Positions 38,987 to 52,376 of a DNA stretch of 64,000 bases are shown in pieces. The notes beneath the pieces were generated by a model. That model was given only the letters and a program-made list of their open reading frames with translations. It was not told the origin of the DNA and ran no database searches. Source of the stretch: Candidatus Villigracilis propinquus (GTDB taxonomy: Bacteria; Chloroflexota; Anaerolineae; Anaerolineales; Villigracilaceae). The position numbers were made by a program, and so were the translations under genes. Numbering within the stretch: position 1 is the first letter of the stretch; every line of letters starts with the position of its first letter. Location: contig JADKDM010000005.1 in the NCBI GenBank assembly GCA_016714565.1, forward strand, positions 171,176 to 235,175, given 5' to 3'.

Positions 38987-39184
38987 GTGGCAGTTGTAAA
39001 TTTACGAAATGGTGAGTCTCAGGACTCCTTGCTCAAGCGCTTTCGCAAGAAGGTCGTGAAGAGTGGTGTTTTAAGCACTGTTCGCCGCAAACGCTGGTTC
39101 GTCTCAAAAAGCGAAACCCGCCGTATGGAAAAGAAGAAGGCAATCCGCCGCATTAAGCGGCGCTCCTTCAAGGATACTGAATAG
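38987..39184 (+). CDS. rpsU: Small ribosomal subunit protein bS21
   Basis: 65 residues, very basic. The S21 pattern is visible: NGESQDSLLKRFRKKV, then SGVLSTVRRKRWF and a Lys/Arg-rich C-terminal helix. GTG at 38987 is chosen because AAAGGAGG (38971-38978) sits 8 bases upstream; the alternative GTG at 38978 overlaps that site. Followed after 14 bases by infA, so both translation-initiation factors are co-transcribed. Confidence 0.88.
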   Translation: MAVVNLRNGESQDSLLKRFRKKVVKSGVLSTVRRKRWFVSKSETRRMEKKKAIRRIKRRSFKDTE

Positions 39185-39198
39185 ATCAAGAGGCGCGT

Positions 39199-39450
39199 AT
39201 GACAAAAGAAGAAGGCAAAATTAAAGTGGATGGTCTGGTGATCGAAGCATTACCGGGCACTCAATTCCGTGTACGTTTGGATAACGGCCATGAGGTGTTA
39301 GCTTACCTCTCCGGCAAGATGCGCAAGCACTACATTCGCATTCTGCTCGGTGACCGCGTAGCACTTGAAATGTCTCCTTACGATATGGCGCGCGGGCGGA
39401 TCACCTTCCGTCAACGCAAGCAAGCTGCCGCCGCTCCTGTTCAGGAATAG
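39199..39450 (+). CDS. infA: Translation initiation factor IF-1
   Basis: 83 residues, a single OB fold: GLVIEALPGTQFRVRLDNGH, VLAYLSGKMRKHYIRILLGD and RGRITFRQR match IF-1. It binds the A site of the 30S subunit during initiation. Slightly longer at the C-terminus than the usual 72 residues, with an Ala-rich tail. Not located in the ribosomal-protein operon as in many bacteria. Confidence 0.92.
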   Translation: MTKEEGKIKVDGLVIEALPGTQFRVRLDNGHEVLAYLSGKMRKHYIRILLGDRVALEMSPYDMARGRITFRQRKQAAAAPVQE

Positions 39451-39473
39451 TTATCCAGCTTTTATTTTCCGTA

Positions 39474-39506
39474 ATAAAAAAGAGGCTTCCAACTTGGAAG
39501 CCTCTT
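39474..39506. terminator. Bidirectional terminator between infA and the DHOD-like gene
   Basis: GAGGCTTCCAA and TTGGAAGCCTC form an 11-bp stem. On the minus strand a TTTTTTATTA run follows, on the plus strand TTTCGATTTAATTT. The flanking genes converge. Confidence 0.85.
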
Positions 39507-39522
39507 TCGATTTAATTTGTGC

Positions 39523-44093
<4,571 letters not shown>

Positions 44094-44109
44094 TACTTGC
44101 TCCTTTGAG

Positions 44110-44127
44110 CGGGGCATAAATGCCCCG
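44110..44127 (-). promoter_or_regulatory. Hairpin in the PFOR leader
   Basis: CGGGGCAT and ATGCCCCG form an 8-bp stem with a 2-base loop directly before the CTCAAAGGAG ribosome-binding site of PFOR. Its closeness to the site suggests an effect on translation or mRNA stability. No clear promoter was found in 44128-44250. Confidence 0.4.
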
Positions 44128-44251
44128 AAATTTTGCGGTTTTGGTGTTTTCGCGGTTACAAGTGTATCCCCCGGCGACGAATTACGTTAGTTATATATGA
44201 CTTAAATCCTACTGCGAGTTGTCACATATTGGACAGGAATAGTAGGAATAA

Positions 44252-44280
44252 AAAAACGGCAGTCAAAACTGCCGTTTTTA
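44252..44280 (-). terminator. Terminator after the NDT-like/Nudix pair
   Basis: ACGGCAGT and ACTGCCGT with a 4-base loop, flanked by AAAAA and TTTTT, so it can work in both directions. It lies 4 bases past the stop at 44284. Confidence 0.85.
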
Positions 44281-44283
44281 TGT

Positions 44284-44652
44284 TTATCTTTGTGGAATTT
44301 CTTCAAGTGAATAAAAGATCTTTGCCCCTTTTTCTTTTGCCACACTCACCATTTGGTCTGCGCCTGTGGATGTTCCGCCTACCCGCAGAACGGCATCACA
44401 TTTGTCCAGCAGCATCACGGCAATGGGATGGAATATTTCGTTGAAGGGTTCATCTCCAATTTGTTTTGAGCCAGCCAGTGAAACCAGCGGAAGCGCGAAC
44501 CATTCGCCGAGCAGGGGAATATGTCCTTTGCGGAAGATGGGCAGAGCAAAGGATTCCATCAGGTGAACATTAGCTTGGATCTTTTCAGGGTCGTCATTCG
44601 TGCCCGAACGGTAGGGACCCGCAATCAGGATCATCATTGGTTTTGAGTTCAT
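44284..44652 (-). CDS. DUF4406 / nucleoside deoxyribosyltransferase-like protein
   Basis: 122 residues with the NDT-like Rossmann pattern: MMILIAGPYRSGT at the N-terminus, GEWFALPLVSLAG in the middle and DAVLRVGGTSTGADQMVSVA near the end. Related enzymes cleave or exchange N-glycosidic bonds of (deoxy)nucleosides; activity here is unproven. It starts 6 bases after the Nudix gene, implying a joint role in nucleotide or ADP-sugar handling. Confidence 0.65.
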   Translation of the reverse strand: MNSKPMMILIAGPYRSGTNDDPEKIQANVHLMESFALPIFRKGHIPLLGEWFALPLVSLAGSKQIGDEPFNEIFHPIAVMLLDKCDAVLRVGGTSTGADQMVSVAKEKGAKIFYSLEEIPQR

Positions 44653-44658
44653 ACTTCC

Positions 44659-45195
44659 CTATAAATATTTTTCAAGATGCGGTCTTGCCAGTAACAACGC
44701 CGCCAGTGATTTGGCGTCTGGCATCTCGCCGCGCTCCGCAATTGCAAAGGCTTCCTTTACGGAGATTTTTTCAATGGAAAGGAATTCGTCATCGTCTGCT
44801 TCGAGAGGATTGTGTTTTAAGTCTGTGGCGAGGAAGACGCCCATGTATTCGGTGGAATACCCGGGTGCGAGGTAGAACGAACCGACGTGCTTTAATGTCC
44901 CGGCTTCCATGCCCGTCTCTTCGCGGATCTCGCGCGCGGCGCATTCTTCGTAGGGTTCATTTCCATCACGCGTGCCTGCTGGCAGTTCGAGCAAGTCCAT
45001 GCCTGCGGCGTGACGATATTGACGGACGAAGAGCAGATTGCCTTCACTATCAACCGGGATGATGATGACAGAACCGCCGTGCTCCACAATATCGAATTTT
45101 GTTTCGCGTCCATCGGGGGTTTTCAACGTGTCGCGGCGGATGGTGAATGCGCGTCCTTTTAATAAGGTTTCGGATTTTAGCAATTCAAACGGCAT
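44659..45195 (-). CDS. Nudix hydrolase, ADP-ribose pyrophosphatase type
   Basis: 178 residues. The box GTRDGNEPYEECAAREIREE plus TGM matches the full Nudix consensus. The N-terminal strand region (KSETLLKGRAFTIRRD) and the later SPGYSTEYMGVFLATDL-like loop fit ADP-sugar pyrophosphatases that form dimers. It likely hydrolyses ADP-ribose or a related nucleotide sugar. Upstream gene of a two-gene unit with the NDT-like protein. Confidence 0.85.
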   Translation of the reverse strand: MPFELLKSETLLKGRAFTIRRDTLKTPDGRETKFDIVEHGGSVIIIPVDSEGNLLFVRQYRHAAGMDLLELPAGTRDGNEPYEECAAREIREETGMEAGTLKHVGSFYLAPGYSTEYMGVFLATDLKHNPLEADDDEFLSIEKISVKEAFAIAERGEMPDAKSLAALLLARPHLEKYL

Positions 45196-45220
45196 GGGTT
45201 TCTCCTTTGAATGGATAACA

Positions 45221-45252
45221 AAAAAGCCCAGGTGATTGGCCTGGGCTTTTTT
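45221..45252 (-). terminator. Terminator after the LysM lipoprotein gene
   Basis: AGCCCAGG/CCTGGGCT stem with a 7-base loop, flanked by A5 and T6. It is 11 bases beyond the stop at 45264, and can work on both strands. Confidence 0.85.
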
Positions 45253-45263
45253 GTGTTTGGATG

Positions 45264-46001
45264 TTACGGTATTTTCAATTGCTGCCCGGCGGTGAGACTG
45301 GCCGAAACAGAAATGCTGTTCGCCGAGGCGATGGCGTTCGGGTCAATATCTCCGTAATAACAGGCTACGCCATAAATGGTTTCTGAAGAAGAATCTACAG
45401 TGTAGGTGTCGGGATGGTTGTGCCATACGCGGCTGCCGGGGAAAGCTCCGCTTTGAGGGATCTTCAACACAGTGCCAGCTGAAAGGCTGTTTGCCTGTGC
45501 GCTGGACAAGCCGCTGAGGGCAAGCAATTCATCGGGATCTACATTGAAGCGGCGGGCGATGCAGTACGGGAATTCACCGCTTTGCAGGGTGTAGCTTGCG
45601 GGGCGCGCACCGACAGGAACCGAGGTTGAAGCCGGTTGGGCAATTGCATTCGTGGGGGTGCTGATCACCACGGCGGTTGAGGTTGCTGTGGGGATTACGC
45701 CAGACTCCAATGTGCCGGTTACCACGGCCAGCGGTGTAGTAGCTGTCACTACAGCACCGGGTGTGACGGGGGTTCCGCCATTGGCCACTGTGGTTTGTGC
45801 GGCGGCCGTCTGCTTGGCGAATTCCTCGATCATTGCCATTGGGTTTTCCACCGAGGGGAAGGGGGAAACGAACAGCCCATCGGGGATTAAAGTCGGTGTT
45901 GCGGCGGGGGCGGAAGACAGGGATTGTGTGCAGGCGGATACCAACATGGTCGATATCACAAAAACAAAAATCACCAGCATGCCGCGTTGTTTTTTACTCA
46001 T
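45264..46001 (-). CDS. LysM-domain lipoprotein
   Basis: 245 residues. Lipoprotein signal peptide: KKQRGMLVIFVFVISTMLVSAC with lipobox LVSAC (Cys24). A low-complexity Thr/Ala/Pro linker (about 30-125) connects to a LysM-like domain, SYTLQSGEFPYCIARRFNV, NSLSAGTVLKIPQ, and a second similar repeat ending ASLTAGQQLKIP. LysM binds peptidoglycan or other GlcNAc polymers, so it should be exported and attached to the membrane. A GAGGAG site precedes the ATG. Confidence 0.85.
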   Translation of the reverse strand: MSKKQRGMLVIFVFVISTMLVSACTQSLSSAPAATPTLIPDGLFVSPFPSVENPMAMIEEFAKQTAAAQTTVANGGTPVTPGAVVTATTPLAVVTGTLESGVIPTATSTAVVISTPTNAIAQPASTSVPVGARPASYTLQSGEFPYCIARRFNVDPDELLALSGLSSAQANSLSAGTVLKIPQSGAFPGSRVWHNHPDTYTVDSSSETIYGVACYYGDIDPNAIASANSISVSASLTAGQQLKIP

Positions 46002-46100
46002 AGATTCTCCTCATTCAACATAATCAACGAAGGATGGTAGCACATGACCTTTAAAGCGTCAAGCCACCCACCACAAAAACCGCAAAACGATATGGAATTG

Positions 46101-47135
46101 TTACATGACCGCGAAAATTTTTATTGCGTGGTTTTTCCCTTTGAAAAAAACCTTCCCCAAGTCTTCCACTTTGATGTTGTCGGGTAAGCCTTGGCGGGTG
46201 TAATTGTCGATCAACAAGGGATGCAGCGCTTCTTTTGTATATTCTTCAATGCGCGAAGCCAGGTTGACCGTATCACCGATGCAGGTGTAAATGGCGCGGG
46301 TTTGTGTGCCTGTATAGCCTGCGACCATGGTGCCGGATGCAATGCCAATTCCAATGCGGATCTGTGATTTGCCCTGATCAGTTCGGACCTGATTGAACAC
46401 TTTGAGTTGTTCGATCATTTGCAGAGCGGCGCGGACCGCTTTTTCACGGTGACTGTCAAAGAAAATAGGCGCGCCGAAGACGGCCATTAATCCATCTCCA
46501 ACCAATTGATTGACCGTACCGCCATTGTTCGTAATGGCATCGAACATCATGCTGAAATATTCATTGAGCAGGTCAATTGATTCGGCGGGGGACTGGCTTT
46601 CTGCAATGGTGGTGAAAGAGCGGATATCCGCGAACAAGACACTGGCCGTGACCTGTTTGCCGCCCAACGAAAAGCCTGTGCGTAATAATTCCTCGGCCAC
46701 TTCTTTCGTGGCGAAGGTTCTGAATAATTTTCGGTGTTCATCGCGCAGGCGTTTCTTTTCCAAACTGGCATTGACGCGCGCGCGCAGCAGGATAGGGTTG
46801 ATGGGTTTGGTGAGGTAATCTTCCGCACCGAGTTCCACGCATTTCACCACGGCATCAAGTTCATCCATGGCTGAGGTCATGATGATGGGAAGCTGCCGCA
46901 GTTCCACATCCTTCAAGCAGGCTTCAAGAACCTGGAAGCCATCCATCTCCGGCATTTCAATATCCAACAGGACGAGATCGAATGCGCCGCTGCGGATCTT
47001 TTCCAGCCCCTCTTTTCCATTCTCGGCAGTCTCCACAATGTGTCCCTGTGTTTCGAGACTGCGCGAGAGAAGCATACGGTTGATCTTATTATCATCCACG
47101 ACGAGCAGGCGGGCGGGTTCGGAAGGTTCGACCAT
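46101..47135 (-). CDS. Response regulator with class III adenylate/guanylate cyclase output
   Basis: 344 residues. Receiver 9-125: LLVVDDNKINR, acceptor Asp in LVLLDIEMPEMDGF, PIIMTSAMDE, Lys in YLTKPINP. A short helical linker leads to the cyclase domain: VTASVLFADIRSFTT and QLVGDGLMAVFGAP hold the two metal-binding Asp residues, and CIGDTVNLASRIE the later conserved loop. It should make cyclic nucleotide in response to phosphorylation. It is 4 bases downstream of an HPt gene and a giant hybrid kinase, so it is the probable end of that phosphorelay. Confidence 0.92.
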   Translation of the reverse strand: MVEPSEPARLLVVDDNKINRMLLSRSLETQGHIVETAENGKEGLEKIRSGAFDLVLLDIEMPEMDGFQVLEACLKDVELRQLPIIMTSAMDELDAVVKCVELGAEDYLTKPINPILLRARVNASLEKKRLRDEHRKLFRTFATKEVAEELLRTGFSLGGKQVTASVLFADIRSFTTIAESQSPAESIDLLNEYFSMMFDAITNNGGTVNQLVGDGLMAVFGAPIFFDSHREKAVRAALQMIEQLKVFNQVRTDQGKSQIRIGIGIASGTMVAGYTGTQTRAIYTCIGDTVNLASRIEEYTKEALHPLLIDNYTRQGLPDNIKVEDLGKVFFKGKNHAIKIFAVM

Positions 47136-47139
47136 GTGG

Positions 47140-47472
47140 TTATCTCAACTCGATCAATTGACTCTTTGCTTCTTGGAACGCTTCTTCCAGCGCCTCAAGC
47201 CTGCTGCCTATTTCGAGATCATTTTCCCGTCCCCTGCCTTCCAGTTCGCGTGCCAGGGCTGAGAGCTGTTCTGCGCCAAACGTGGCCGCATTGGACTTGA
47301 TGGAATGTGCCGCGCGGCGGAACGCATCCGCATCTTTTGCGGCGAGGGCATTCTTCAATGCAGAGATCAGTTTTGGGCTGTCTTCAAAAAAGGTATCCAT
47401 CAGTTCGCGGACGAATTCTGCGCCTGTGGTTTCCTTCAGCGAGTTTAAGGTATCCATATTAATAACGGACAT
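47140..47472 (-). CDS. Histidine phosphotransfer (HPt) protein
   Basis: 110 residues, four-helix HPt fold. The phosphorylated histidine is His56 in FRRAAHSIKSNAATFGA; LNSLKETTGAEFVRELMDTF begins the domain. It would shuttle phosphate from the receiver domains of the upstream hybrid kinase to the downstream receiver-cyclase. Gaps of 15 and 4 bases to its neighbours support one operon. Confidence 0.92.
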   Translation of the reverse strand: MSVINMDTLNSLKETTGAEFVRELMDTFFEDSPKLISALKNALAAKDADAFRRAAHSIKSNAATFGAEQLSALARELEGRGRENDLEIGSRLEALEEAFQEAKSQLIELR

Positions 47473-47487
47473 GTTTCTCCAAAATTC

Positions 47488-50400
47488 CTACACTAATCGA
47501 TTGGCCTTGAAGAGTGCGTCCACCAGTTCCACCACGCGGATGGGTTTCGCGATGTAATTGTCCATGCCCGCGTTCAGGCACATTTCACGGTCTCCTTGCA
47601 TGGCGTTGGCGGTCAGCCCAACGATGTATGGATGATGATCTGCCCAGCGGGACACGATCTGACGGGTGGCCTCGAGGCCGTCCATCTCGGGCATTTGCAC
47701 ATCCATAAGGATAACATCATATGTCTGGCGGTTTACGGCTTCGATGGCTTCCAATCCGTTGGAGGCTACATCGGCGCGGTATCCCATTTGTTCGAGCAGA
47801 CGCAGTGAGAGCTTTTGGTTGACGGTGTTATCTTCAGCGAGGAGAATTCTCAACGGATGCCGGGCAGCCATTTGCGGGTCGGGTTTGAAGCGGTCTGTGA
47901 TCGGCGTTGTGGGTATATCCAGGGACGGCTTGACGAAGAGTCCAACAAGCGCATCAAATAATTGGGATTGTTTGATCGGCTTGGTGAGATAGGCCGAGAA
48001 GAGATTTTCGTTATCGCCCGCCTCGCGCCGACCGAGGGAACTGAACAGCACGAGGGGAAGTTTTGCCACTCTGCTGCGGATGCGCTTCGCGAGTTCGAGA
48101 CCGTCCATTTCAGGCATGTGCATATCGAGAATGGCCATGTCGAACGATTCATTTGATTCGATCCATTCGAGCGCAGTGAGCGGTGACTCAGTGTCGCGCG
48201 GGGCCATGCCCCATTTTGCGGTTTGCATGTTGAGGATATGGCGGTTGGTGGCGTTGTCATCCACGATGAGCACACGTTTGTTTTGTAATTCAGGCTGCAC
48301 ACCGGTGAAGCCGCGCTTTTGAGCAGGGGGCAGGTCTGCGGCTTCGGTTTTAATGGTGAAGAAGAAGGTGGAGCCTTTGCCGGGGCCATCGCTTTTGACC
48401 CACATGCTGCCGCCCATCATTTCCGCGAGATGTTTGCTGATGGCAAGCCCCAGGCCGGTGCCGCCATATTTGCGGGTTGTAGATGCATCCGCCTGTGAGA
48501 AGGATTGGAAGAGCCTGCCCATGCTTTCCTGCGAAAGGCCGATGCCAGTATCGCGCACGGAGAAGGTGAGGATGAATTTTTCTTTGTGGTCTCCGTTCCT
48601 GTATCCCTGGCTGGTGACCGTGAGAACGACCTCGCCTTTTTCTGTGAATTTGACGGCGTTGCTTAACAGGTTGGTGATGACCTGCCGTAAGCGGGTGGAA
48701 TCACCCAGGATGGCGGGTGGAATCTCGCCATCGAAAAGATAGGCGATGTCAATGCCTTTTTCGACGGCGCGGGCGGTGATCAGGTCCAGCGATGATTCGA
48801 CGCAATCGCGCAGGTCAAGCGGACGGGCTTCAAGGTCCATCCGCCCAGCTTCGATCTTCGAGAAATCGAGAATGTCATTGATGATGGACAAGAGCGTATC
48901 GCTTGAGCTGCGGATGGTCTCCACATAATCGCGCTGTTCCTCGTTGAGTTTGGTGTCGAGCAAAAGCCCGCTCATGCCGATGACTGCGTTCATGGGTGTG
49001 CGGATCTCATGGCTCATGGTGGCGAGGAAGGCGCTCTTGGCTTCGTTGGCTTTTTCAGCGGCGGCGCGGGCGGCGCGGGCCTCCTCAAACAGGCTCGCGT
49101 TTTGAATGGCAGTTGCCATGCTGGATGCGATCGATTCAATCAACTTGATAATGGTTTCATCGTAGGCATTTTCACGTTCGAAATTCTGCATGGTCAGCCC
49201 GCCGATGAGTTCCTTGCCGACCACCATTGGAACCATGACCACGGATTTTGGAATTTCATCGGTTGTTGTCATTTTGGATCCGAGTTTTCTCCACAGAGAT
49301 GGAGATTGGCGATTAATGACAAGAGTCTTTCCCTGCAAGGAAGCCTTGAGGGTGAAATCATTGATGGGGAAAGGTGCAAATTGGACGCGCTCATTCTTTT
49401 TGGTGACGTAATGCGCATGGATCGTTTTTGTTTTCGTGTCGTACAACCCGATACCCACGTTATCTTCCTTAACCAGCTCACGCACCTTATCGCCGACTTT
49501 TTCCATGATGGTGTACACATCGAATTGCTGGGTAAGCACCTGCGAGATGCCGTTCATGATCTCCAATTCAGCGGCGCGGCGGCTTGTTTCCAGGAGCAGG
49601 CGCTGGGTCTCGTTAAAGAGACGCGCGTTCTCGATCGCTACACCAATGGAGTTCGCGATCGTGTTCAACAGGCGCACATCGCCTCCACTGAACGCATCCT
49701 CCCGTTCCAGATTTTGCAGCGAGATCACACCTCTCACTTCATCGCCGATGATCATCGGAACCCACAGACCGGACTTAACCACAACACCATTGTTCTCATC
49801 CGCCCCGAGCGTGGCAGATTGGAAACGCTGGGAGTATTCTTCAAAGTTCCGGTTCACGAGAATCGGCTGATGCGTGCGAATCACTTCTCCGCTGAATCCG
49901 CTCCCACTTTCAAGGAACGGCATTGGATCCTGATACAACCTTTCCCCTTTTTCAATGATGTATGGGTAATACATCAGTTTGGTTTTCTTTTCGTAGATCA
50001 TCAGTACCACGGTCTGGGCGTCGAAAATATCGCGGATCTGGTCACCGGTTCTGTCGTACACCGATTGGATATCCATTTTGGTATCCAGCCCCGCCAAAAT
50101 GCTGTTGATCAGGGATAGTTCATCCGCGCGCTGACTGGTTTCCTCCAGCAGGTTTTGCGTCTCGTCGAACAGCTTTGCATTTTGGATCGCGATTCCCATG
50201 CTGGCCGTAAGCGTGGAGAGCAGGCGCACATCGTTTTCCTGAAAGGCATGTTCCTGCTCAAGGTTTTGGATCGAGATCGAGCCAAACACCTGATCTCCTG
50301 TAAGGATCGGCATGGCGATCAACGACTTCGGGAACGAATCCCCTGCCAGCAGGGTGGAGCCGTACTTTTGCGCCACTTGATCCACATTCTCTGAGATGAA

Positions 50401-52272
50401 AAGGGTTTCGCGGTTGCGGATCACATATCCCGAAAATCCGGAAAGCGGCTGCTTCTCCGGGTAAATACGCTCGCCCTTCCAATACATATATGGGAAGGAT
50501 GCAGACTCAGACTTGGGGTCATAAAACGAAATGACCACTGCCTGGGTATTAAAGATCCGGCGGACTTTCTCCCCAACCAGATCATAAATGGATTGCACGT
50601 CCAGCTTGGATGACAACCCCTGCTGCACGCTATTGATGATCTCCAGTTCTGTGGCCCGGTGTTGAAGTTCGTTGAAGAAATTGGCGTTTTGAATGGCAAT
50701 TGCCGCTTGAAGCGACATTTCCTCCAGAAAGCGCAGGTCCGCAGTGGAAAATGATTCCCCGCCCTCGCGCCAAACCGCCATTACACCGTTGACCTTTTCC
50801 CCGGCCAGCAGGGGAGCCACCAGCAAACGTTCATTCCCCACTGCCATTGTGCCGGGAATTTGAACTGTGCGCGGGTCTTGATTCGTGTCGTTGATATATT
50901 CCGCCCTGCCTTGTTGAGCAAGCGACCCGATGATGCCCTGCCCAAGCGTGATCGTATCCTTCATGATTTCATCAGCGATATTGCCATTGGCAGAAATAGC
51001 ACGCAGGGTCCTGCCATCGGGGAGGGGCAGGAAGATCGCGCTGCTCGAACCATTAAGAAGATTGCGCGCATGGCGGGATATTTTGTTCATCACCGAAGTT
51101 ATATTCAGCGTCGCGGAAATATCGCGCCCCACTTCGTTCAACACAGCAGATTCACGCGCATGCCGTGCCGTCGCCTCGAACAGGCGTGAATTCTCAATAA
51201 CAACGGATGCCTGATCTGCAAATAATTGCAGCAAACGTAATTCCGAATCCGCAAAGATGCGAGCCTCGGAAAAATGGATATTCATCACCCCAACCACCCG
51301 CTGGCGAAATTTTAGCGGCAGCCCGATGAGCGCCCCCGTCCACCTTGAGGGAGAGCCCTTATAAAGAGGGTGAGTGCTCATATCTTCCACCAGCAAGATC
51401 ACACCCGTTTTTGCAACGGTATCGGTGATTCCCCCCGGGCGTGGACTTGCAATGGGCATGTTGTTGATCTTCCCATTTGCAATGGCCGTGCCGAATTTCA
51501 ATTCATTATTCTCGTACATAAAGAGATTGATATTTTCAATGCTCGGCAGCAACGCGGAGGTGCGCTGCAGGATCGAATCCAAAACCGTTGTGTATTCCAA
51601 ATTGGACGATAGATCAATACTTGCTTTTTGGATCGCCTCCAATTCCGCGTTGCGCTGTTCCGTCTCTTTGAGCAGGCGCGCGTTTTCCAATGCGGCGCTC
51701 ATCGAACTCGCAAGAGTTTCCAATAGGCGCACATCTGATTGACTGAAGGAATTTTTGCGGCTCATGTTTTGAAGCGAGATCACCCCGCGCACTTCATCAC
51801 CCGTGATCAATGGCACATACAAAGCGGATTTGGGAAGAGACGGTCCATGCACGAGTTTGGCGCCGTATTCGTGCATCCGCTCGGTAACATTTTCGTTGAA
51901 TAAAAACGTCTTTTTCATTTGGACAAGCGTTTTCATAAAATCGCTCATCGAGATGGGGTCGAGATGTCCTCGGCCTGTTCTGTCGATATAGTAATTGAAA
52001 GATTGTGTCCAGCTTTTTAAATCGAACGAGGTAATGATGGTTGTATGTGCCTGAAAGATATTATGCACAATATCGCCTACAAGGTCATAGATCGCCTGCA
52101 ATTCCATTTTGGAGGCAAGCCCATCCTGCACGCTCTTGATGATGGCAAGCTCCGCCTCGCGCTGCTGCAACTCCTTCAGGATCTGCGGCTTCGAGAGCTG
52201 CTGCGCGGCGCTTGTCTTTTTCGATAAAGACTTGCCGGAAGGTGCCTTCTTTGCATCCGATTTTTTTACCAT
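47488..52272 (-). CDS. Six-GAF hybrid sensor histidine kinase with two receivers (1594 residues)
   Basis: Cytoplasmic protein; a Lys/Ser-rich N-terminus is followed by about six GAF modules that look like duplicates of each other, each beginning with a helix such as IIKSVQDGLASKMELQAIYD or IINSVQQGLSSKLDVQSIYD and often containing GVISLQN. Then HisKA (FLATMSHEIRTPMNAVIG), HATPase (NLLSNAVKFT, DTGIGLSQ, GGTGLGLAISKHL), receiver 1 (RVLIVDDNATN, MAILDMHMPEMDG) and receiver 2 (RILLAEDNTVNQ, VILMDVQMPEMDG). It likely integrates several ligand signals and passes phosphate to the HPt protein. The 4.8-kb frame is uninterrupted. Confidence 0.93.
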   Translation of the reverse strand: MVKKSDAKKAPSGKSLSKKTSAAQQLSKPQILKELQQREAELAIIKSVQDGLASKMELQAIYDLVGDIVHNIFQAHTTIITSFDLKSWTQSFNYYIDRTGRGHLDPISMSDFMKTLVQMKKTFLFNENVTERMHEYGAKLVHGPSLPKSALYVPLITGDEVRGVISLQNMSRKNSFSQSDVRLLETLASSMSAALENARLLKETEQRNAELEAIQKASIDLSSNLEYTTVLDSILQRTSALLPSIENINLFMYENNELKFGTAIANGKINNMPIASPRPGGITDTVAKTGVILLVEDMSTHPLYKGSPSRWTGALIGLPLKFRQRVVGVMNIHFSEARIFADSELRLLQLFADQASVVIENSRLFEATARHARESAVLNEVGRDISATLNITSVMNKISRHARNLLNGSSSAIFLPLPDGRTLRAISANGNIADEIMKDTITLGQGIIGSLAQQGRAEYINDTNQDPRTVQIPGTMAVGNERLLVAPLLAGEKVNGVMAVWREGGESFSTADLRFLEEMSLQAAIAIQNANFFNELQHRATELEIINSVQQGLSSKLDVQSIYDLVGEKVRRIFNTQAVVISFYDPKSESASFPYMYWKGERIYPEKQPLSGFSGYVIRNRETLFISENVDQVAQKYGSTLLAGDSFPKSLIAMPILTGDQVFGSISIQNLEQEHAFQENDVRLLSTLTASMGIAIQNAKLFDETQNLLEETSQRADELSLINSILAGLDTKMDIQSVYDRTGDQIRDIFDAQTVVLMIYEKKTKLMYYPYIIEKGERLYQDPMPFLESGSGFSGEVIRTHQPILVNRNFEEYSQRFQSATLGADENNGVVVKSGLWVPMIIGDEVRGVISLQNLEREDAFSGGDVRLLNTIANSIGVAIENARLFNETQRLLLETSRRAAELEIMNGISQVLTQQFDVYTIMEKVGDKVRELVKEDNVGIGLYDTKTKTIHAHYVTKKNERVQFAPFPINDFTLKASLQGKTLVINRQSPSLWRKLGSKMTTTDEIPKSVVMVPMVVGKELIGGLTMQNFERENAYDETIIKLIESIASSMATAIQNASLFEEARAARAAAEKANEAKSAFLATMSHEIRTPMNAVIGMSGLLLDTKLNEEQRDYVETIRSSSDTLLSIINDILDFSKIEAGRMDLEARPLDLRDCVESSLDLITARAVEKGIDIAYLFDGEIPPAILGDSTRLRQVITNLLSNAVKFTEKGEVVLTVTSQGYRNGDHKEKFILTFSVRDTGIGLSQESMGRLFQSFSQADASTTRKYGGTGLGLAISKHLAEMMGGSMWVKSDGPGKGSTFFFTIKTEAADLPPAQKRGFTGVQPELQNKRVLIVDDNATNRHILNMQTAKWGMAPRDTESPLTALEWIESNESFDMAILDMHMPEMDGLELAKRIRSRVAKLPLVLFSSLGRREAGDNENLFSAYLTKPIKQSQLFDALVGLFVKPSLDIPTTPITDRFKPDPQMAARHPLRILLAEDNTVNQKLSLRLLEQMGYRADVASNGLEAIEAVNRQTYDVILMDVQMPEMDGLEATRQIVSRWADHHPYIVGLTANAMQGDREMCLNAGMDNYIAKPIRVVELVDALFKANRLV

Positions 52273-52308
52273 GTATGCCTCAAATGAAAATTCCTATCAA
52301 ACAAATTC

Positions 52309-52337
52309 AGTTTACATACGCCGTTGAAAATCGTCAA
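52309..52337 (-). promoter_or_regulatory. Promoter of the kinase-HPt-cyclase operon
   Basis: On the minus strand TTGACG (52337-52332) and TAAACT (52314-52309) are exactly 17 bases apart. The start codon is ~36 bases downstream of the -10. Confidence 0.5.
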
Positions 52338-52346
52338 TGGCGGCAA

Positions 52347-52376
52347 CAAAAAAACAGGCAGTTATTGGCTGCCTGT
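52347..52376 (-). terminator. Terminator overlapping the UroD-family stop codon
   Basis: On the minus strand ACAGGCAG and CTGCCTGT form an 8-bp stem around CCAATAA (which includes the TAA stop), followed by seven T. Confidence 0.8.

Noticed and set aside
49009..50118. 369-residue plus-strand frame inside the giant kinase gene
   Set aside because: Mirror frame of the GAF repeats; the minus-strand kinase has clear domains throughout.
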